Positions 45,186 through 57,967 of a DNA stretch of 64,000 nt are shown piece after piece. A program made the translations under genes and the position numbers. How positions within the stretch are numbered: the first letter of the stretch is position 1; each line of letters opens with the position of its first letter. The DNA is from Dasypus novemcinctus (lineage: Eukaryota; Chordata; Mammalia; Cingulata; Dasypodidae): contig NC_080690.1 of NCBI RefSeq assembly GCF_030445035.2, forward strand, positions 26,562,796-26,626,795, read 5' to 3'. The notes below the pieces were generated by a model. It was not told the origin of the DNA and did not search any database. It saw only the letters and a program-made list of their open reading frames with translations.

Positions 45186-45706
45186 TGTAGCAGTTTGATA
45201 TGGTTATGAATTCCAAAAATAGATATTGGATTATGTTTGTAATTTGATCTGTACAAATTGGGCATGATTGAGTTATGATTAGGGTTTTGATTGGGCCATG
45301 TCATTAGGGCATTGAGTCCCTGCCCCTTGGTGGGTGGTGACTCACAGATAAAAGACATGGCAAAGGACAGAGTTGGAGGTTCTTAATGTTGGAGTTTTGA
45401 TGTTAGAGTTTGATGCTGAAGTCTTAGGAAATAAACACACAGAAGAAAAAAATCAAGTGCCAGGAAGAGAGGAATCTTGAACCCAGAGAGAAGGAAGACT
45501 CTGGAAGGGAGGAACCCAGGAAGCCTGAATCCTTGCAGCCGTTGGCAGCCATTTTGCTCCAACACATAGAAATAGATTTTGGTGAGGGAAGTAACTTATG
45601 CTTTACGGCCTGGTATCTGTAAACTCATACCCCAAATAAATACCCTTTATAAAAACCAACCAATTTTTGGTATTTTGTATCAGTACCCCTTTAGCTAACT
45701 AACACA
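45186..45706 (+). mobile_element. Solo LTR, ERVL/MaLR-like family
   Basis: Begins TGTAGCAGTTTGATATGG and ends GCTAACTAACACA. It has ATAAAAG (TATA-like) and AATAAATACCC. Candidate 5-bp duplication CATTA (45181-45185) against CAGTA (45707-45711), one mismatch. Same family as 14756-15269 in opposite orientation. Confidence 0.85.
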
Positions 45707-46009
45707 CAGTAGAATGCATGATAGTGTAAAGAAAGGAAAACAAGTTAAATAGTCAAAATATACTTGTTATGTAGAATATGGTATATGCATTTGAATTATT
45801 TAGTTTATAATAAAAGTGATGATAAAAAATCGTGTAGTAATGTAGGTAATTAAATGGCATGTAATTTAAGAAATTAAGGATAGTAGATAATGTATAATTG
45901 AATGTATGCATAAAAATAGAGATACAAATCTACATATTTATACAGGAAAAATAGCTAAAAAGCCACATGCTACAGTCATGCTACAGCACAGAAAATAAGC
46001 TGCTGTTTA

Positions 46010-46210
46010 AATTCCTGGACCTGGTGTGTAATGACTCTGGAATACAATACCTGTCAAGTTGTTTAATTCCTCTGAGTAGTTTCCCTCATCTGTAAAGGGG
46101 AGATACTAGGTGCACCTACCAACTTTATGCAGTTTATATAAAGGATTAGAAATAATTTTGACTTGAGTCACCAGGTCCATAGAAAGTACTTCATGAATTC
46201 CAGTTATTAT
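46010..46210 (+). repeat. MIR SINE fragment
   Basis: 'tttccctcatctgtaaaggg', 'gagatactaggtgcacctac' and 'tagaaagtacttcatgaatt' match the MIR 3' half. Confidence 0.6.
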
Positions 46211-47195
46211 TACTACTACTATTATTTATGATTAGTGGAGGGATTGGAGGTGATTTCGTTTCTCTCTTTTCCCCAGATTCTACAGTTATTACCTTTAAAA
46301 TAGAAAGCGTATATGTATTCAGGAAGGAACTAGAACTCGGGGCTTGATTGTAACCCTGGTTTTGATTTGCGGTCGGGGTTCCAGGGCTCAAGACTGTCGT
46401 TCTTTATGTGCAGGGTAATGGGTTACACTCCCAACACACAACCAGACGTGCCCTTGCATATAAGTGGAGGGGGAGTGCATTCCCACAGAAACACACACCT
46501 CACAAACTGCAGACAGAATTCGAGAAAAAAATCTTTAAATGTCCTCATTCCCATTAAATTGAATTTTAGAAAACCTAATGTTACCAATTAAAATCACTTC
46601 ATCTTTGAAACTCAGCTACATAAATGTAAATATCACAACATAAAATATTAAAACTAGCCATATAAACAGCACTCCATGGACAGGAACGAGGTTTAGGGAT
46701 AGAATCACCCCGTGAAGCACATTAGCTTTTTGCATTCCTGCTGAATTTTTCCTTCTGTTGTACTGATGAAGTTAATTACAATTCTTCTTTGAAATGTGTT
46801 TGGTGAATGGGAGATTTTCTCTCCAATCATCTACCATTAGAAGGTATGCTTTCCCCACCAGCCAAAAATCCAGCATGCAGCCTTTTTGAATATACAGAGA
46901 GACTTATTTTAAAGCTTTTTCTTTCTTTCTCTTCTACGTCCCTGCACTTGCTGGTCTGAGGCATCTAAAAATAGCTAATGTTATATAAATCCCAGGGCTT
47001 TTACTTGTAAAGAAAAATATATTATTAAAGAGTTTAGGAACACCCACATTTTTTATTGCATTATTCCTGTGACATTTTTTATTGCACAATTAGTTTGCTT
47101 ACATACTGTGTGTTGAAATTAGCTTTGGGTTTTGTTCTGATTGATTTTTTTTTAAAGTAGGAGTAACGTATCATTAAATGTCTCTTTTCAATTTA
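46211..47195. other. Unassigned DNA
   Basis: No gene. 46360-46500 is locally richer in GC, with a TATA-like 'catataagtg' near 46455, but shows no recognisable LTR ends. Confidence 0.4.
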
Positions 47196-47700
47196 AACGG
47201 TATTTCCACAAAGAAGCCTTTTCTGATCTGAGAGAATGGGCTTTTTATTCCTGTTATATTGTGTCATGCCAGCCTGTGTTTTTCCTTCCACCTTCTCTTT
47301 GTCATTTCACCATGTTCCTTCTTATGACAGTTTTCTCACCCTTCTCTTCACACTCACTTGAAATTTTTCTCCCTCTCCTCAATTAATTAACTTTGTTCAT
47401 TCTACCATCTAAGTTCCATCATTGTCTCCTCATGTGAGGCTCTCTGACCTCTAGGACTTGGGCAATTCTCTTTTTAAAAGCACTCACAAAGCTAGCATAT
47501 CTCCTACATAGCACATTGTTCAGTTGAAGTTTACACTGGCGTGTAATTATTTGATTAACGTCTTCATCACTACTAGATGATTGCTATATGACCAAACACA
47601 GAATAGGTCTGTATTGCTATGTATAGTAATTCTCTTGTCTAAAACAGTGCCTGGAGCATGAAAAGCACTCAATATTTATTGAAGGAGTTAATATTTTAAT
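47196..47700 (+). repeat. L2 LINE 3' end
   Basis: 'aagaagccttttctgatctg' opens the block and 'aaaacagtgcctggagcatg', 'aaaagcactcaatatttatt' close it, the L2 3' terminus. An inner 'ctcatgtgaggctctctgac' suggests two overlapping L2 pieces. Confidence 0.65.
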
Positions 47701-48349
47701 ATTGAATAAAATGATACATGTAGAGGGCTTGGCACATATTAAGTAATCTTTTATAACTAAGTACAAAAGATTCCACTACATTTTGAGTGAATTTGGATTT
47801 TGGAGAGTATCAAGTACCTTTCACTGAAATTGATCATGATTGGTAGTTTGGTATTAATTACTCTTTTACCTAGTAAGAGATGCAGGAGCTGTTACCAATT
47901 AGAGAACTTACTGGTTCTTTGAATGACATAAGTAAGGGTCTGGGCATTCCATGGCTATTGGCTGCTTTACTGATAGTGGATGTAATCTTCTGAATGGATT
48001 TTCTTGAAAATAAAAAGAAACAGATTTTTCAGTTTAACTCATTCCTGAAAATTTGCTAGCATGCGCACACACTCCTTATGACTTAGCATTAAAAAATTGG
48101 GGCTATATTTCCCATGGAGAGGAATACTATAAGGTACAATAAAAATGCTTTGGGGCTGATGGATATACTTTTTTTTTAAACTTTATTTTGTCCATTTAAT
48201 AATTGAAAGTATAAACAATTAAAAACTAAAAAGAAAGCATAGTTGAATAAAAAATAAACATTTCTCATATAAATGTACTAGATGTATACAAACTTTTTTA
48301 AATCATATAATATGTTACACAAATATGTGGTTCATAGTAACACAATCAT

Positions 48350-48510
48350 ATAGGGTTATACTTTTGAATTTGACTCTTGTCACTTTCCATTTCTCTGTGA
48401 CAGTCTTCTCTTCTGTAAAATGGAAGCCACAACACCTGTCATCAAAGATTACTTCCAAAATTAAACAGAGAAACATTTTAAATATAATATGCTTAGCAAA
48501 TGTTTTATGC
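48350..48510 (+). repeat. MIR SINE fragment
   Basis: 'cttctcttctgtaaaatgga' with 'tatgcttagcaaatgtttta' downstream fits MIR. Confidence 0.5.
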
Positions 48511-48659
48511 AGCAAAGTCACATAAATCATGATGCCCTCCCCCCCCCAAAAAACACAAGAAGACAGACAAGTCTACTAATGCTAGATAACTGTCCTAAAA
48601 AACAGAGGAAAAAGAGCAAAGTGGCATTTGTTAGCAACTAACTTATGCAATCACATTCA

Positions 48660-48790
48660 TGTGAATTATTTAATATCCTTTCAAATAGCCTGTGAGGGTT
48701 ATGCTACTAACCCCATTATATAAGTTACAAATCTGAATTTGGGGTAGTTAAGTATATTGCTCCAAAATCACAAAGCCACAAGTTCTTCCG
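48660..48790 (+). repeat. MIR SINE fragment
   Basis: 'tagcctgtgagggttatgct', 'accccattatataagttaca' and 'aaaatcacaaagccaca' fit the MIR 3' part. Confidence 0.5.
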
Positions 48791-48825
48791 AATGAAGAAA
48801 AGCATGAAGGCGTGGCCTCTGACGT

Positions 48826-49078
48826 GTCTTCTTTTTTTTTTCTTTCTTTTTTTTAAATGTTACATTAAAAAAAGAGGTTCCCATATACTCCCCATTTACT
48901 CCCTGTCACCCCACTCCTCCCACATCAACAACCTCTTTCATTATTATGGCACATTCATTGCATTTGGTGAAATACATTTTGGAGCACTGCTGCACCACAT
49001 GGATAATAGTTTACCTTGTAGTTTACACTCTAACCCAGTACATGCAGTGGGTTATGGCAGGATATATAATATCTATCA
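48826..49078 (-). mobile_element. L1 3'-end copy
   Basis: Complement of the armadillo-type L1 3' end, with the poly(A) tail as T-runs at 48832-48854 and 'cattcattgcatttggtg' inside. Confidence 0.8.
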
Positions 49079-49351
49079 ATTTTACATAATTGCTGCCTGC
49101 CTCCTAGAACCTGGGTATAACCAAGGTAAAATGAATGATGACTGATTGATGGCATAATTACTTGCTAAGTCATCAGGTAAACTTTCTTCTTTTCCCTCTC
49201 CTTCTTTTAAAGAAGAAAAACATTCATAAAGCAAAGAAACTAGGAAAAAAAATAACTTGAGAGTCTAGAATAGGTAATTGGGCTGGACTTTTCATAAACA
49301 GAAAGCAACCTAGAATGGATGTTGTCCACACCAGTAATGCAATGTAATGCA

Positions 49352-49763
49352 TGTGGGGAGCCGCCCGGAGCTACGTGCATTTGCGGTCTCCAGCAACATG
49401 GCGGTTTTCATAACTACGCCTACTCCACCCCTGTGCTTCCGCCTTCTTCTTCCCCTTTCCCCAGTTTCCCAGGCAAAAAGTGTCGCGCCTGCGCAACAAG
49501 ATGTTGAAGCCATGACCAGCATTGAAGACTCGCAACCTATAGCAAGTGGTGTAACAGCATTTTATTGCCTTATATGGAAGAGCCGCTTCGTCAGCCTATC
49601 ACCCCCTGCTAATACCCTCCCTTAGTATATATTCTGATGCTCTACCCTCAATAAACGGAGACTTGATCAGAATCCTGTCTTGTCTCCGTTTCTCTCGCCT
49701 CTTGTCCCCCAATACCCACTCCCTCTTTCAGGTGCCGGTTCGTTTGACCTGCGGGCTGGGTCA
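49352..49763 (+). mobile_element. Solo LTR of the provirus family
   Basis: 412 bp, starts TGTGGGGAGCCG and ends GCTGGGTCA, flanked by perfect 6-bp duplications AATGCA (49346-49351, 49764-49769). Closely matches the LTRs at 30826-31238 and 35784-36188 but in opposite orientation. It is the product of LTR-LTR recombination at an independent insertion. AATAAA lies in 'cctcaataaacgg'. Confidence 0.95.
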
Positions 49764-49866
49764 AATGCAGAATATTGTTTCACTTCCATTGAGAATGGTA
49801 TTACTTTAAAATAGTTGTTAGGCATACACTCATTCCCAATAAAGTTTGTATAAGAACAGAAATAGT

Positions 49867-50094
49867 AGGGGGAACTGATGTGGCTCAAGCAGTTGAGTGC
49901 CTGCCTCCCACATGGGAGGTGCCAGGTTCCATTTCTGGTGCCTCCTGAATAAACAAAAACAACAAGAAAAACAAATGGAAAAAACCAACTCAGGGAAGCC
50001 AATGTGGCTCAGAGGTTGAGTGCTTGCTTCTCACATGTGAGGTCCCAGATTCAATCCCCAGCCCCCAGTACCTCAAAAAAAAAAAAAAAAAAAG
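49867..50094 (+). mobile_element. Two adjacent tRNA-derived SINE units
   Basis: Unit 1 (49867-49992): 'gtggctcaagcagttgagtg', 'ccaggttccatttc', tail rich in AAAACAA. Unit 2 (49993-50094): 'gtggctcagaggttgagtg', 'agattcaatcccc', then (A)19. Either a dimeric SINE or one SINE in another's tail. Confidence 0.8.
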
Positions 50095-50589
50095 ATAATT
50101 TGTCTAATTCTTGAACAAATATTTTCTAAGTACCTTTATGTGTCCAGTTCTTTCCAAAGGACCAGAGATACATAGTTAAATAAGAGACCTCAGTATCAAA
50201 AATAGTCCTGGACTCTAGTCTTTAGGGGCATCAGAACCCAGAATGTATATATTGAGATTCCTTCCATGCAGGGAACAACCTATAAACAATAGAACACACC
50301 TGATATGCAATTCCTCTGAACAGAGAAAGACTGCTTTCAAGTAGTTATACTCAAAATGCAATGTACTTTAAAACTGGACTCCCTTGATGAATCAGCTCAG
50401 ATATATTAATTTTAATGCATTTTGTTAGATATTCATGTATTCTTTACATTTTGTCAATGTTAAACAACAGAATTCCATATATGTATAGAACGATTGGATA
50501 TCATTCTATGAAAATTAATATTATACAATCTATTTAGCAAAGCATCTTGCAAATATTGGGCACTTTTTAAAGTACCTACTTTTAAAAAT

Positions 50590-51244
50590 TTATTATTGTC
50601 TTTTTTTAAAAGATAAATAGATCACGCAAAATGTTACGTTAAAAAACATGAGGTTCCCATATATTCCACTCCCTGTCACCCCCAATGCCCCAGTCCCACT
50701 CCTCCCACATCAACATCCCTTCATCAGTCAGGCACATTCATTGCATTTGGTGAACACACCCTGGAGCACTGCCACACTGCATGGACCATAGTTTACATTG
50801 TAGTTCACACTCTCCCCAGTCCATCCAGTGGGTTATGGCAGGATAAACAATGCCCTGCATCTGTCCCTGCAATATCATTCAAGACAACTCCAAATCCCAA
50901 AAATGCCCCATATCACAGCTCTTCCTACCTCTCCCTGCCCTCAAGAACTCCCGTGGCCACCGTCTCCACATCAATTATACAATTTCTTCCATTGCTAGAG
51001 TCACAACAGTTCTGTAGTAGAATACCAGCAAGTCCACTCCAATCCATATTATATTCTTCCATCATGTGGACCCTGACATGGCAATGCCCACTCCACCTCT
51101 AAATCGAGAGGGGACTTAGATTCCACAAGGCTGATGAATGCAATTCTCCTGCATGTAGTTGTAGACACTTGGTTCCCTGGTGTGTGGTTGACCAGCCTCA
51201 CCTCCCTGTCAGCTGACTTGGGTAAATCCAATGAACCGGAGAGT
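50590..51244 (-). mobile_element. L1 3'-UTR copy
   Basis: Complement of about 650 bp of the armadillo-type L1 3' UTR: 'ggcacattcattgcatttgg', 'gggttatggcaggataaac', 'ctccctgtcagctgacttgg'. The 60-codon frame at 51049-51231 is incidental. Confidence 0.85.
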
Positions 51245-51324
51245 AGATGTTGAACTAAGCACTTTTAAATTCTTTGGTTTATATGAAAATCCATGAAATT
51301 CTATGAAACATAAACCACAGATAT

Positions 51325-51430
51325 AATAATCTGATTTCATAGATGAGGAAAATTGAGGCATAGTTTAGCCTATGAAACTTGCTGATGTCCATTCAGAAAA
51401 TTAATGCAAAAGCTGGAACGGAAATTAGGT
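51325..51430 (+). repeat. MIR SINE fragment
   Basis: 'catagatgaggaaaattgag' and 'ttaatgcaaaagctggaacg' match MIR. Confidence 0.55.
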
Positions 51431-52449
51431 TTATAAGTATTGATGACAATTTTAAAGTAATCAATGGATACTTTCTCATTTATTTATGTACATATAGTCC
51501 TAGATACAAAGAAAGTCTCTCAGATCATTCCAAATTTACAAATTAATTACTCCAGGGAGAGGCTTTCTTGTTAGGCTGGCTTAGCGATGGAAAGGCCAAG
51601 ATCAGCAAATCCCCACCACTATGCTCTGCCTGCTATGTGAGAGTCACTGGGCTGCAGAGCTTGGAGATTGGAGCCTGCTCATTTAACCCTGGCCACATGT
51701 CTTCTAGATTCATGCACTTGGCCATGTGGGACATGGACTGCAGACTAAATCAGCTGAAAATCTAGCAAGAGTTGCTTTAAAAATCAAGGTCTAATGCCAT
51801 TCAGTTTTACATATTTGATGTATCTTTAAGTAAATTTGTGTAACAATGCACATTTGTATAATTTGCTCCCAATATTTATTTATCAAGCATTAACCAATTG
51901 AATATGTGCTGTGTGACTTTATAATAGGGATACTGTGAGTGTTAGAGGACATGATATGATCCATGCCCCTGGGAAAGTTAAGTGTGTTGAGATATTTTTC
52001 TTTAGTAGGATAGGATTCTCCTGCATAGAAACATACTTTGCCAGCTAGCTGGCAGAATTCCCTAAAGAAACCTTTGGTTTGTTCATGTCAGTTTCCCCAC
52101 TAGTGCTCACTAGAGAAAATGTAGTAGTTGGATATCCTTGGTCCATTCTAATGTCGGACAGACACTTGCCTACAAGCCACTCTTAACTTATTACACGATC
52201 TTGTGCTTTATATCAGAGGGAATTGTATTATATAATTGTGAGTAATAAGTATTTTCCACATATGCACACAGTCCTGAGAGAAATCAACCAAGGTCTTTAG
52301 GGTGTTCAATTGAGGAGGACTTAGATAAAATTTAGGTGGGTCCATTTTTATAGATGCTTTTATGCTTGCAAATGTAATGCCTATTCATTAGAGAGCATTA
52401 GGAAAGCCCAGAGGGTAAAATAATACCTAATATTTAATAAATACTCATT
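51431..52449. other. Unassigned DNA
   Basis: No gene or confident repeat. Confidence 0.4.
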
Positions 52450-52600
52450 TGCTACAGTTTCTTTCCATAACACTTGACATGCATTGGCTCATTCTTTCTT
52501 CTCAGCCAGGTGGGTCTAATATTACCACTGCACAAACAAGAGACATGAAGTAGAAAGAGATGAAGAGACTTTCTCTAGTTAGTAATATCTAGTAAGTAAA
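52450..52600 (+). repeat. MIR SINE fragment
   Basis: 'atgcattggctcattctttc', 'taatattaccactgcacaaa' and 'gagactttctctagttagta' fit MIR. Confidence 0.5.
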
Positions 52601-52675
52601 TAACTTCCTCCAGTTAATATCCTATCCAGGTAGGCTAATTCAGAGTTTGTGCCCTGAACCATTATATTCTTCTGA

Positions 52676-52676
<1 letters not shown>

Positions 52677-52717
<41 letters not shown>

Positions 52718-52722
52718 ACACT
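52677..52722 (+). repeat. (CA)n microsatellite
   Basis: About 23 dinucleotide units with one CT interruption. Confidence 0.95.
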
Positions 52723-52914
52723 TGTTTTATTTTTTGTTTTGGTGTCTCTTCTAAAGAAAACAAGATCTCCAGCCAATTAAGGTGACCGGCCCCCCATTCC
52801 CTGTGGGAACCAGTGTGTAGTGGCTGCAGACAGCAGTCTTTTTGGTAATGTACATGGCCTGTTGCTTGTACAGGTTGCCCTAAGGGACCTTGGAGACAGC
52901 CCTTCCTTGCCTAT

Positions 52915-53233
52915 TGCTGGTCCTGTCTGTGACCTCATGCCACCCCCAATCTAGGCTCCAGATGGGTATGCAAGTTGTCTTTGGAAAGCCTAAGGGGACA
53001 GTGGCCCAGGTCCACATCAGCCAGGTCATCATGTCCATCTGCACCAAGCTTCAGATCAAGGAGCATGTGATTGAGGCACTGCGCAGGGCCAAGTTCAAGC
53101 TCCTTGTTCACCAGAAAATCCATATCTCCAAGAAGTGGGGCTTCACCAAGTTCAATGCTGACAAATTTGAAGACATGTTGGCTTTGCCAGCACCATGCCC
53201 TCCAATAAATGACTTCCTAGAGAAAAAAAAAAA
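52915..53233 (+). pseudogene. RPL10: RPL10 processed pseudogene (5'-truncated, internal deletion)
   Basis: The frame at 52890-53279 contains [34 protein letters not shown] and [18 protein letters not shown], the C-terminal half of 60S ribosomal protein L10. Homology starts near the RLQ-GM segment (about 52953). After FEDMLA the last ~35 codons and stop are missing, and sequence jumps to 3' UTR-like 'ccaataaatgacttcct' with an A-rich tail (53222-53238). Intronless with a tail, hence a retrocopy. The 52760-52915 sequence before it is not RPL10 and was not identified. Confidence 0.9.
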
Positions 53234-53420
53234 AGAAAACAAAGCACTATTTAAATTCTGTGTTGCAATAAGCTCTTAAGAGCATATAAAAAGATTATTA
53301 TGCCATTAGTATGCTTCTGCATGCTCATAGTTGAAGGTTGCTGAGTATACATTGTTTTAAATAAGCTGGATCTTTTTGTTCCAGGCATGGCATTTTTGCT
53401 TAATTTAAAAAAAAATAAAC

Positions 53421-53622
53421 TTGGATGATTTATTTATTTATTTTCCCCCCATGCCTCCCTCATCTGTCTGCTCCTTGTCAGCTTGCTGTATGAACTCATT
53501 GTCTCTGCTCATTGTGTCTGCTGTTGTCTCAGCTTGTCTTCTTTAAGAGGCATTGGGAACTGAACCCTGGACCTCCCATATGGGAGGTGGGCATCTAACT
53601 GCTTGAGTCACATCCACTCCCT
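53421..53622 (-). mobile_element. SINE (older DAS-related)
   Basis: On the minus strand: 'gtgactcaagcagttagatg', 'ccagggttcagttccc' (B box) and a TAAATAAATAAATCAT tail, with a body that differs from the DAS-III-like copies. A-rich sequence lies next to it. Confidence 0.75.
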
Positions 53623-55529
53623 ACTTCTAAATTATTTTAATTATGACTTTTAAGAAGGGTATTATCTTGAGAAATATTTTTATTTTCACTCTTTTAAGGA
53701 GTGTGAAATCTTGAGGAATACTTCTAAAACTATGATAAGCATCAATGAATTGGACAGAGCCAAAGAGCAGAGGGCAACTTTTGAAGAATAGGATCATGTG
53801 TGCTATCCCAGATTTAGGAGCTCTCTTCAGGGTTAGTGTGGCCCAAATGTTGACCACATTTGCTCCTGTTCCAAGCATTGACACATTTAAAGGAAATTTT
53901 TATAAATAGCCTTTTCTCCACATGACACTGAGGGAGAGATGACAAAAGGTTCAAATTGTTTCCCTGTGTCAGTGCTTTTTAATGAATGCTCAGGCTCTGA
54001 GAGACATGCAGTTGTGGCCTCCTGCATGTTCTGGTAAGGGGGATAAGATAGCCAAGCAAATCGCTGTTCTCAAAGGTAAAAACAACCCCAAGCACAGAGA
54101 GGGAGAAACGCAATGAGAGAAGGGCAACATTGCTTTCAGGTGAACTAGCAGGAGGCTCCTTAAGGGGAGACAGCCTTCACGTCTGGCTTTAAAAAAGGAA
54201 AGAAGCTTTTTTGGTAAAGCTGTGCTGGGTGATTCTAGTTTCATAAAATCCTTTCCAATATTACAAATGTATGTGCTTATGGGGATAAGAAAACTACCAT
54301 CAGTAAGTCTCGGGTAAGCACCGTATGTCTATAGAAAAACAACTAGGTCAAATTTAATTCATTTGTCATTAACCATATTTCGGGATTTTACTATTAAGTC
54401 TTTCTTTTTTCATTCTAAAAAATACACCTTTTAACTACCTCTTCCTCAGTTAATTTTTAAAATTCAACATAAATAACTTTTGCATGTGTTGTCTAGCAAA
54501 TTAACATTTGGCTACACACACAGAAATGTAATTTAAATAATGTTTGAAAAAGTCAAATGGAAATCTGGCAGTCGTAAATCTCATTTGATCTTGTTTAATC
54601 TATGAAACTGCTTACAGCTGATCAATTGATGAAAACTGACAGTTAAATATTTTCCAAGCATCACAATTTGCCCAGTGATTCAGGGAGAGGTCATAAAATC
54701 TATCTTGTGTCCTCCAATTTAGCAAAAATATAGCAATATTTATATAGAACTATCAGATAGTATATGATGCAGATAAAGTTGTGGATTGAGCATTTATTTA
54801 ACTATCTAGAGCATTTTATTTTCAAAGTAAACTATGCCTTGTCAATTTCAGCTCTAAGCTGAATTTCAGTAGATCAGTAGATATTACCAAAATGCAAAAA
54901 AGAAATTGGAGTAACTATCTGAACTATAAAATTCTACACTTTTCCTCAGTGAATTTAACCATTGCCTAAGCCCCCCAAAAGAGAGAGTTTAATAGTAAGA
55001 TACTTTTTTATTTTTTTTTCAGATACATTCTTATAATTAAGTTCTTAACACTAGAAGATTGGAACTATTTCTTTTTGTACAGAATATTAGGTGGTGGTTT
55101 TATCCCACATGTCTCAATTCTGTTGATTTCCCTACTGTATCTGTCTCTGCAGGAATGGGATAGACTTTGGAGGGGCCTTCTCATGAATGAGCACCAACTT
55201 TCCATAAAGATTGGAAGTCAGACATCAGAGCAACTTCAGCATTTACAGATACCTTTGACTACTCAGTGAATTAATTCAACAATGAAAAAGTTTCACTTAC
55301 AAGTAGTTTCCATACCTGAATTTCTCTATCCCGCCAATGCCAATCTTTCTTCTATAAAGCATGTAAGAGGAGACAAAAGCCTGATCCTTCCCCAAAGCTG
55401 TAACAGGCAATAATTTAAAAAAATTATATAATAATATAAAATAAAATATTTCCCATGAAGTGCAGAATGAAATGCACCTGCATGAAATTCAGGAGGGCTG
55501 GGTACACATCTGAATATTTCCTTCCTTTA
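53623..55529. other. Unassigned DNA
   Basis: No gene, RNA or named repeat. The 84- and 85-codon minus-strand frames at 53627-54244 have no recognisable domain. Confidence 0.4.
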
Positions 55530-56010
55530 TTTTTTCATTAATGATTTATTCAGTGCATATTATGTGCTTGACACTGTACTAGATGCTGGAGTTACAAAAT
55601 GAGTACACATACCAGAGGATCTGATTCTCATGGAACTTGCAGATTAGTGGGAGATATAGTTTAATATATATTCAACTTAAATGTAGATTTATAATTATGA
55701 TAAACTCTTGAAGGGAAAAATGATGTTATAAGAATATATAATGGACTTTTTGGCCTCATAAAGGGAAATAATGAAGCCTTTTTGGAGGAAGTGTTGTTTC
55801 AGGTGAGATGAAAAAGTAGAGTAGAAATGAATTTAGTGAGGATTGAGAAGAGCCATGGTATGTATATTAGGCAAAGGATATAGGACATGCAAAGACCTTG
55901 TAAAGGAAGGAGCAAGGCCCATCCAAGGGAACTGAATAAAATTTAATTACAGGGAAACATGATCATTCAAGTCAGGGTATTGGAGGAAATGGCTGGTCAG
56001 AAAGTTGGTG
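55530..56010 (-). repeat. L2 LINE 3' region
   Basis: The plus strand shows the L2 complement: 'gcatattatgtgcttgacac', 'tgtactagatgctggagtta', 'catgcaaagaccttgtaaag', 'gggaaacatgatcattc'. Confidence 0.65.
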
Positions 56011-56199
56011 GCAAGACATTTAGTGTTCAAGAGAGAATATTTGCTACCTCCCATGTATGGACATTGGACAGTCCTTTGATAAAAACAGTTGCTCCCAGAA
56101 TCGTTTCTCACTAACTATGGGAAATATACTTTACATTTTCTATGTTCACCATACAGTTTGTCTCACTGTAAAACCCAAGGTCCTTTCCTCTCTGCTGCA

Positions 56200-56275
56200 G
56201 CATTTCCCAGTCTCCATGGATTTCAGTTTCCTCATCTATAAAAGTAGAGGCTAACTAATCTTTAAAATCCTGGAC
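56200..56275 (+). repeat. MIR SINE fragment
   Basis: 'ttcagtttcctcatctataa' is the most conserved MIR segment. Confidence 0.6.
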
Positions 56276-56392
56276 ATACCCAAATAAAGCAAATATTAAC
56301 TATGGACCAAATATGAGCAAGGGAATTGTATGTATTTTATCTCATTGCATTTATATATCACTCTTCCTAATATAAATATTATTGCTCTGATT

Positions 56393-56820
56393 TTCTTTTA
56401 AAGATTTATTCATTTATTTATTTCCTTCCCCCGCCATTATTTTGTGCTTGCTAGCTGCTTTCTGTGTTCATTTGCTGTGCTTTCCCTTGTTTGCCTGTCT
56501 TCTCTTTAGGCAGAACCTGGGAACCAATCCTGGGACCCTCCAGAGCAGGAGAGAGGTACTCAGTCTCTTGAGCCACCTCAGCTCTCTGGTCTGCTGCATC
56601 TCCCATTGTCTCTCCTCTCTGTCTCCCTTCATTGCATCATATTGCTGCACCAGTTCTCCATGCCGGCTAGCACTCCCGCATGGGATCAGTACTCCATGTG
56701 GGCCAGCTCACCACGAGAGTCAGAGTCAGCCTGCCTCTACCAGGGGGCCTTGGGAATTGAACCCTGGACCTGCTATATGGTAGATGGGATCCCAGTTGCT
56801 TGAGCCACATACACTTCCCT
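56393..56820 (-). mobile_element. Long/dimeric DAS-related SINE
   Basis: Two SINE-like halves on the minus strand: one with head 'tgtggctcaagcaactggga' and B box 'agggttcaattccc', a second with 'gaggtggctcaagagactga' and a (TAAA)n tail. Flanked by 'attgctctgatt' (56381-56392) and 'attgctttgatt' (56821-56832), a 12-bp duplication with one mismatch, so it inserted as one unit. Confidence 0.85.
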
Positions 56821-57309
56821 ATTGCTTTGATTATAGAAAAGAAACAGACTCTCTCAAGAGTATGAGCTGAATGGAACTATATGACCTTCATGCCTGTGAA
56901 CATTACATTGCCTCATTTGCCCAACTCAAAACAGTTTGTGAATAGGTATTCTCATAAATTACCACAGGCTGATAATGTGCATGTAATAATACACATAAAA
57001 GTATGTATAAAATAGATAAATTGTATAGTATATATCAGTACAAAATGAGGGTTTTACAATATTATATTTATCTAGATATTTGTATTTCACACAAACATAC
57101 ATACACACACATTTAAACCAGTAAATACTATTTGGTTTCAAACAACTGAAAATTATGTACCTGTAGCAATTTCTCCTTTCAGGGTGTTATGAAACTAATA
57201 AAGTGCTGTCATGAATTTACAAAAAATATATGAAATGCACTATAATTGAATACATTATATGAAAATCTATCAAAATTTGCACCAATAAAAATATAAACAC
57301 TGAGATTCA

Positions 57310-57500
57310 TTATTTCCTCTTTGTTGGAGAGGGCCTAAGCTTCAGAATCAGATGGATCAGTGCTCTAGTCTGAGCTCTGCTACAAGGTATGTGACCTTGA
57401 GTGAGTCATTTAACTTAACCAAGATGTAGTCTTCATTGTAAAATTAAGACTATTGTTAGGCTGTTGATAATATGTGGATGTAACTCAGAGCACTGTCTGA
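57310..57500 (+). repeat. MIR SINE
   Basis: 'agcttcagaatcagatggat', 'tctgctacaaggtatgtgac' and 'cttgagtgagtcatttaact' are the MIR 5' and core order. Confidence 0.7.
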
Positions 57501-57967
57501 TCTTAACAGAGTCTCCAAACAAAGAAACAAAACAGGGTGCTAATACTACTATTATACAATATTGTGTTGAACCCACTGTCAAGGCCACTTTCTTCCATTT
57601 GAAATCCCATGTTGGTAATCCAGTGGAGTGTCTCATATATCAGAAAACTGCTCAGCTATGAGAAAATCCCTTGTTAAATCTTAAATTTTAAAAAAATAAA
57701 AACAGTTGAGCCTGGTTTCCTCAAATCCAAATTGTAGCTGAAAATTTTCCTTTTCTAAATGTTTTATGTGCGAAGTATATGCTGCCTTTTGTTGTTTCAT
57801 CTTTCTATAGCTAACACAGGCTTTCTTTTCCATGGTATGTTAATACAGCTGCTGAGTAGGATTTTTCTCAGGTGCCCAAAGGAACTTATGTTTGAAGGTC
57901 ACCACATATGCACTTTTGTTCCTAATGTTTGTTTTGGTTTTGTGATGTTGTTTTAAATCATTCCCAT
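57501..57967. other. Unassigned DNA
   Basis: Nothing recognised. Confidence 0.4.

Noticed and set aside
52760..52915. Sequence before the RPL10 copy as its 5' half or another retrocopy
   Set aside because: Neither strand matches RPL10 N-terminal residues; a 45-codon minus-strand stretch looked protein-like but I could not identify it.
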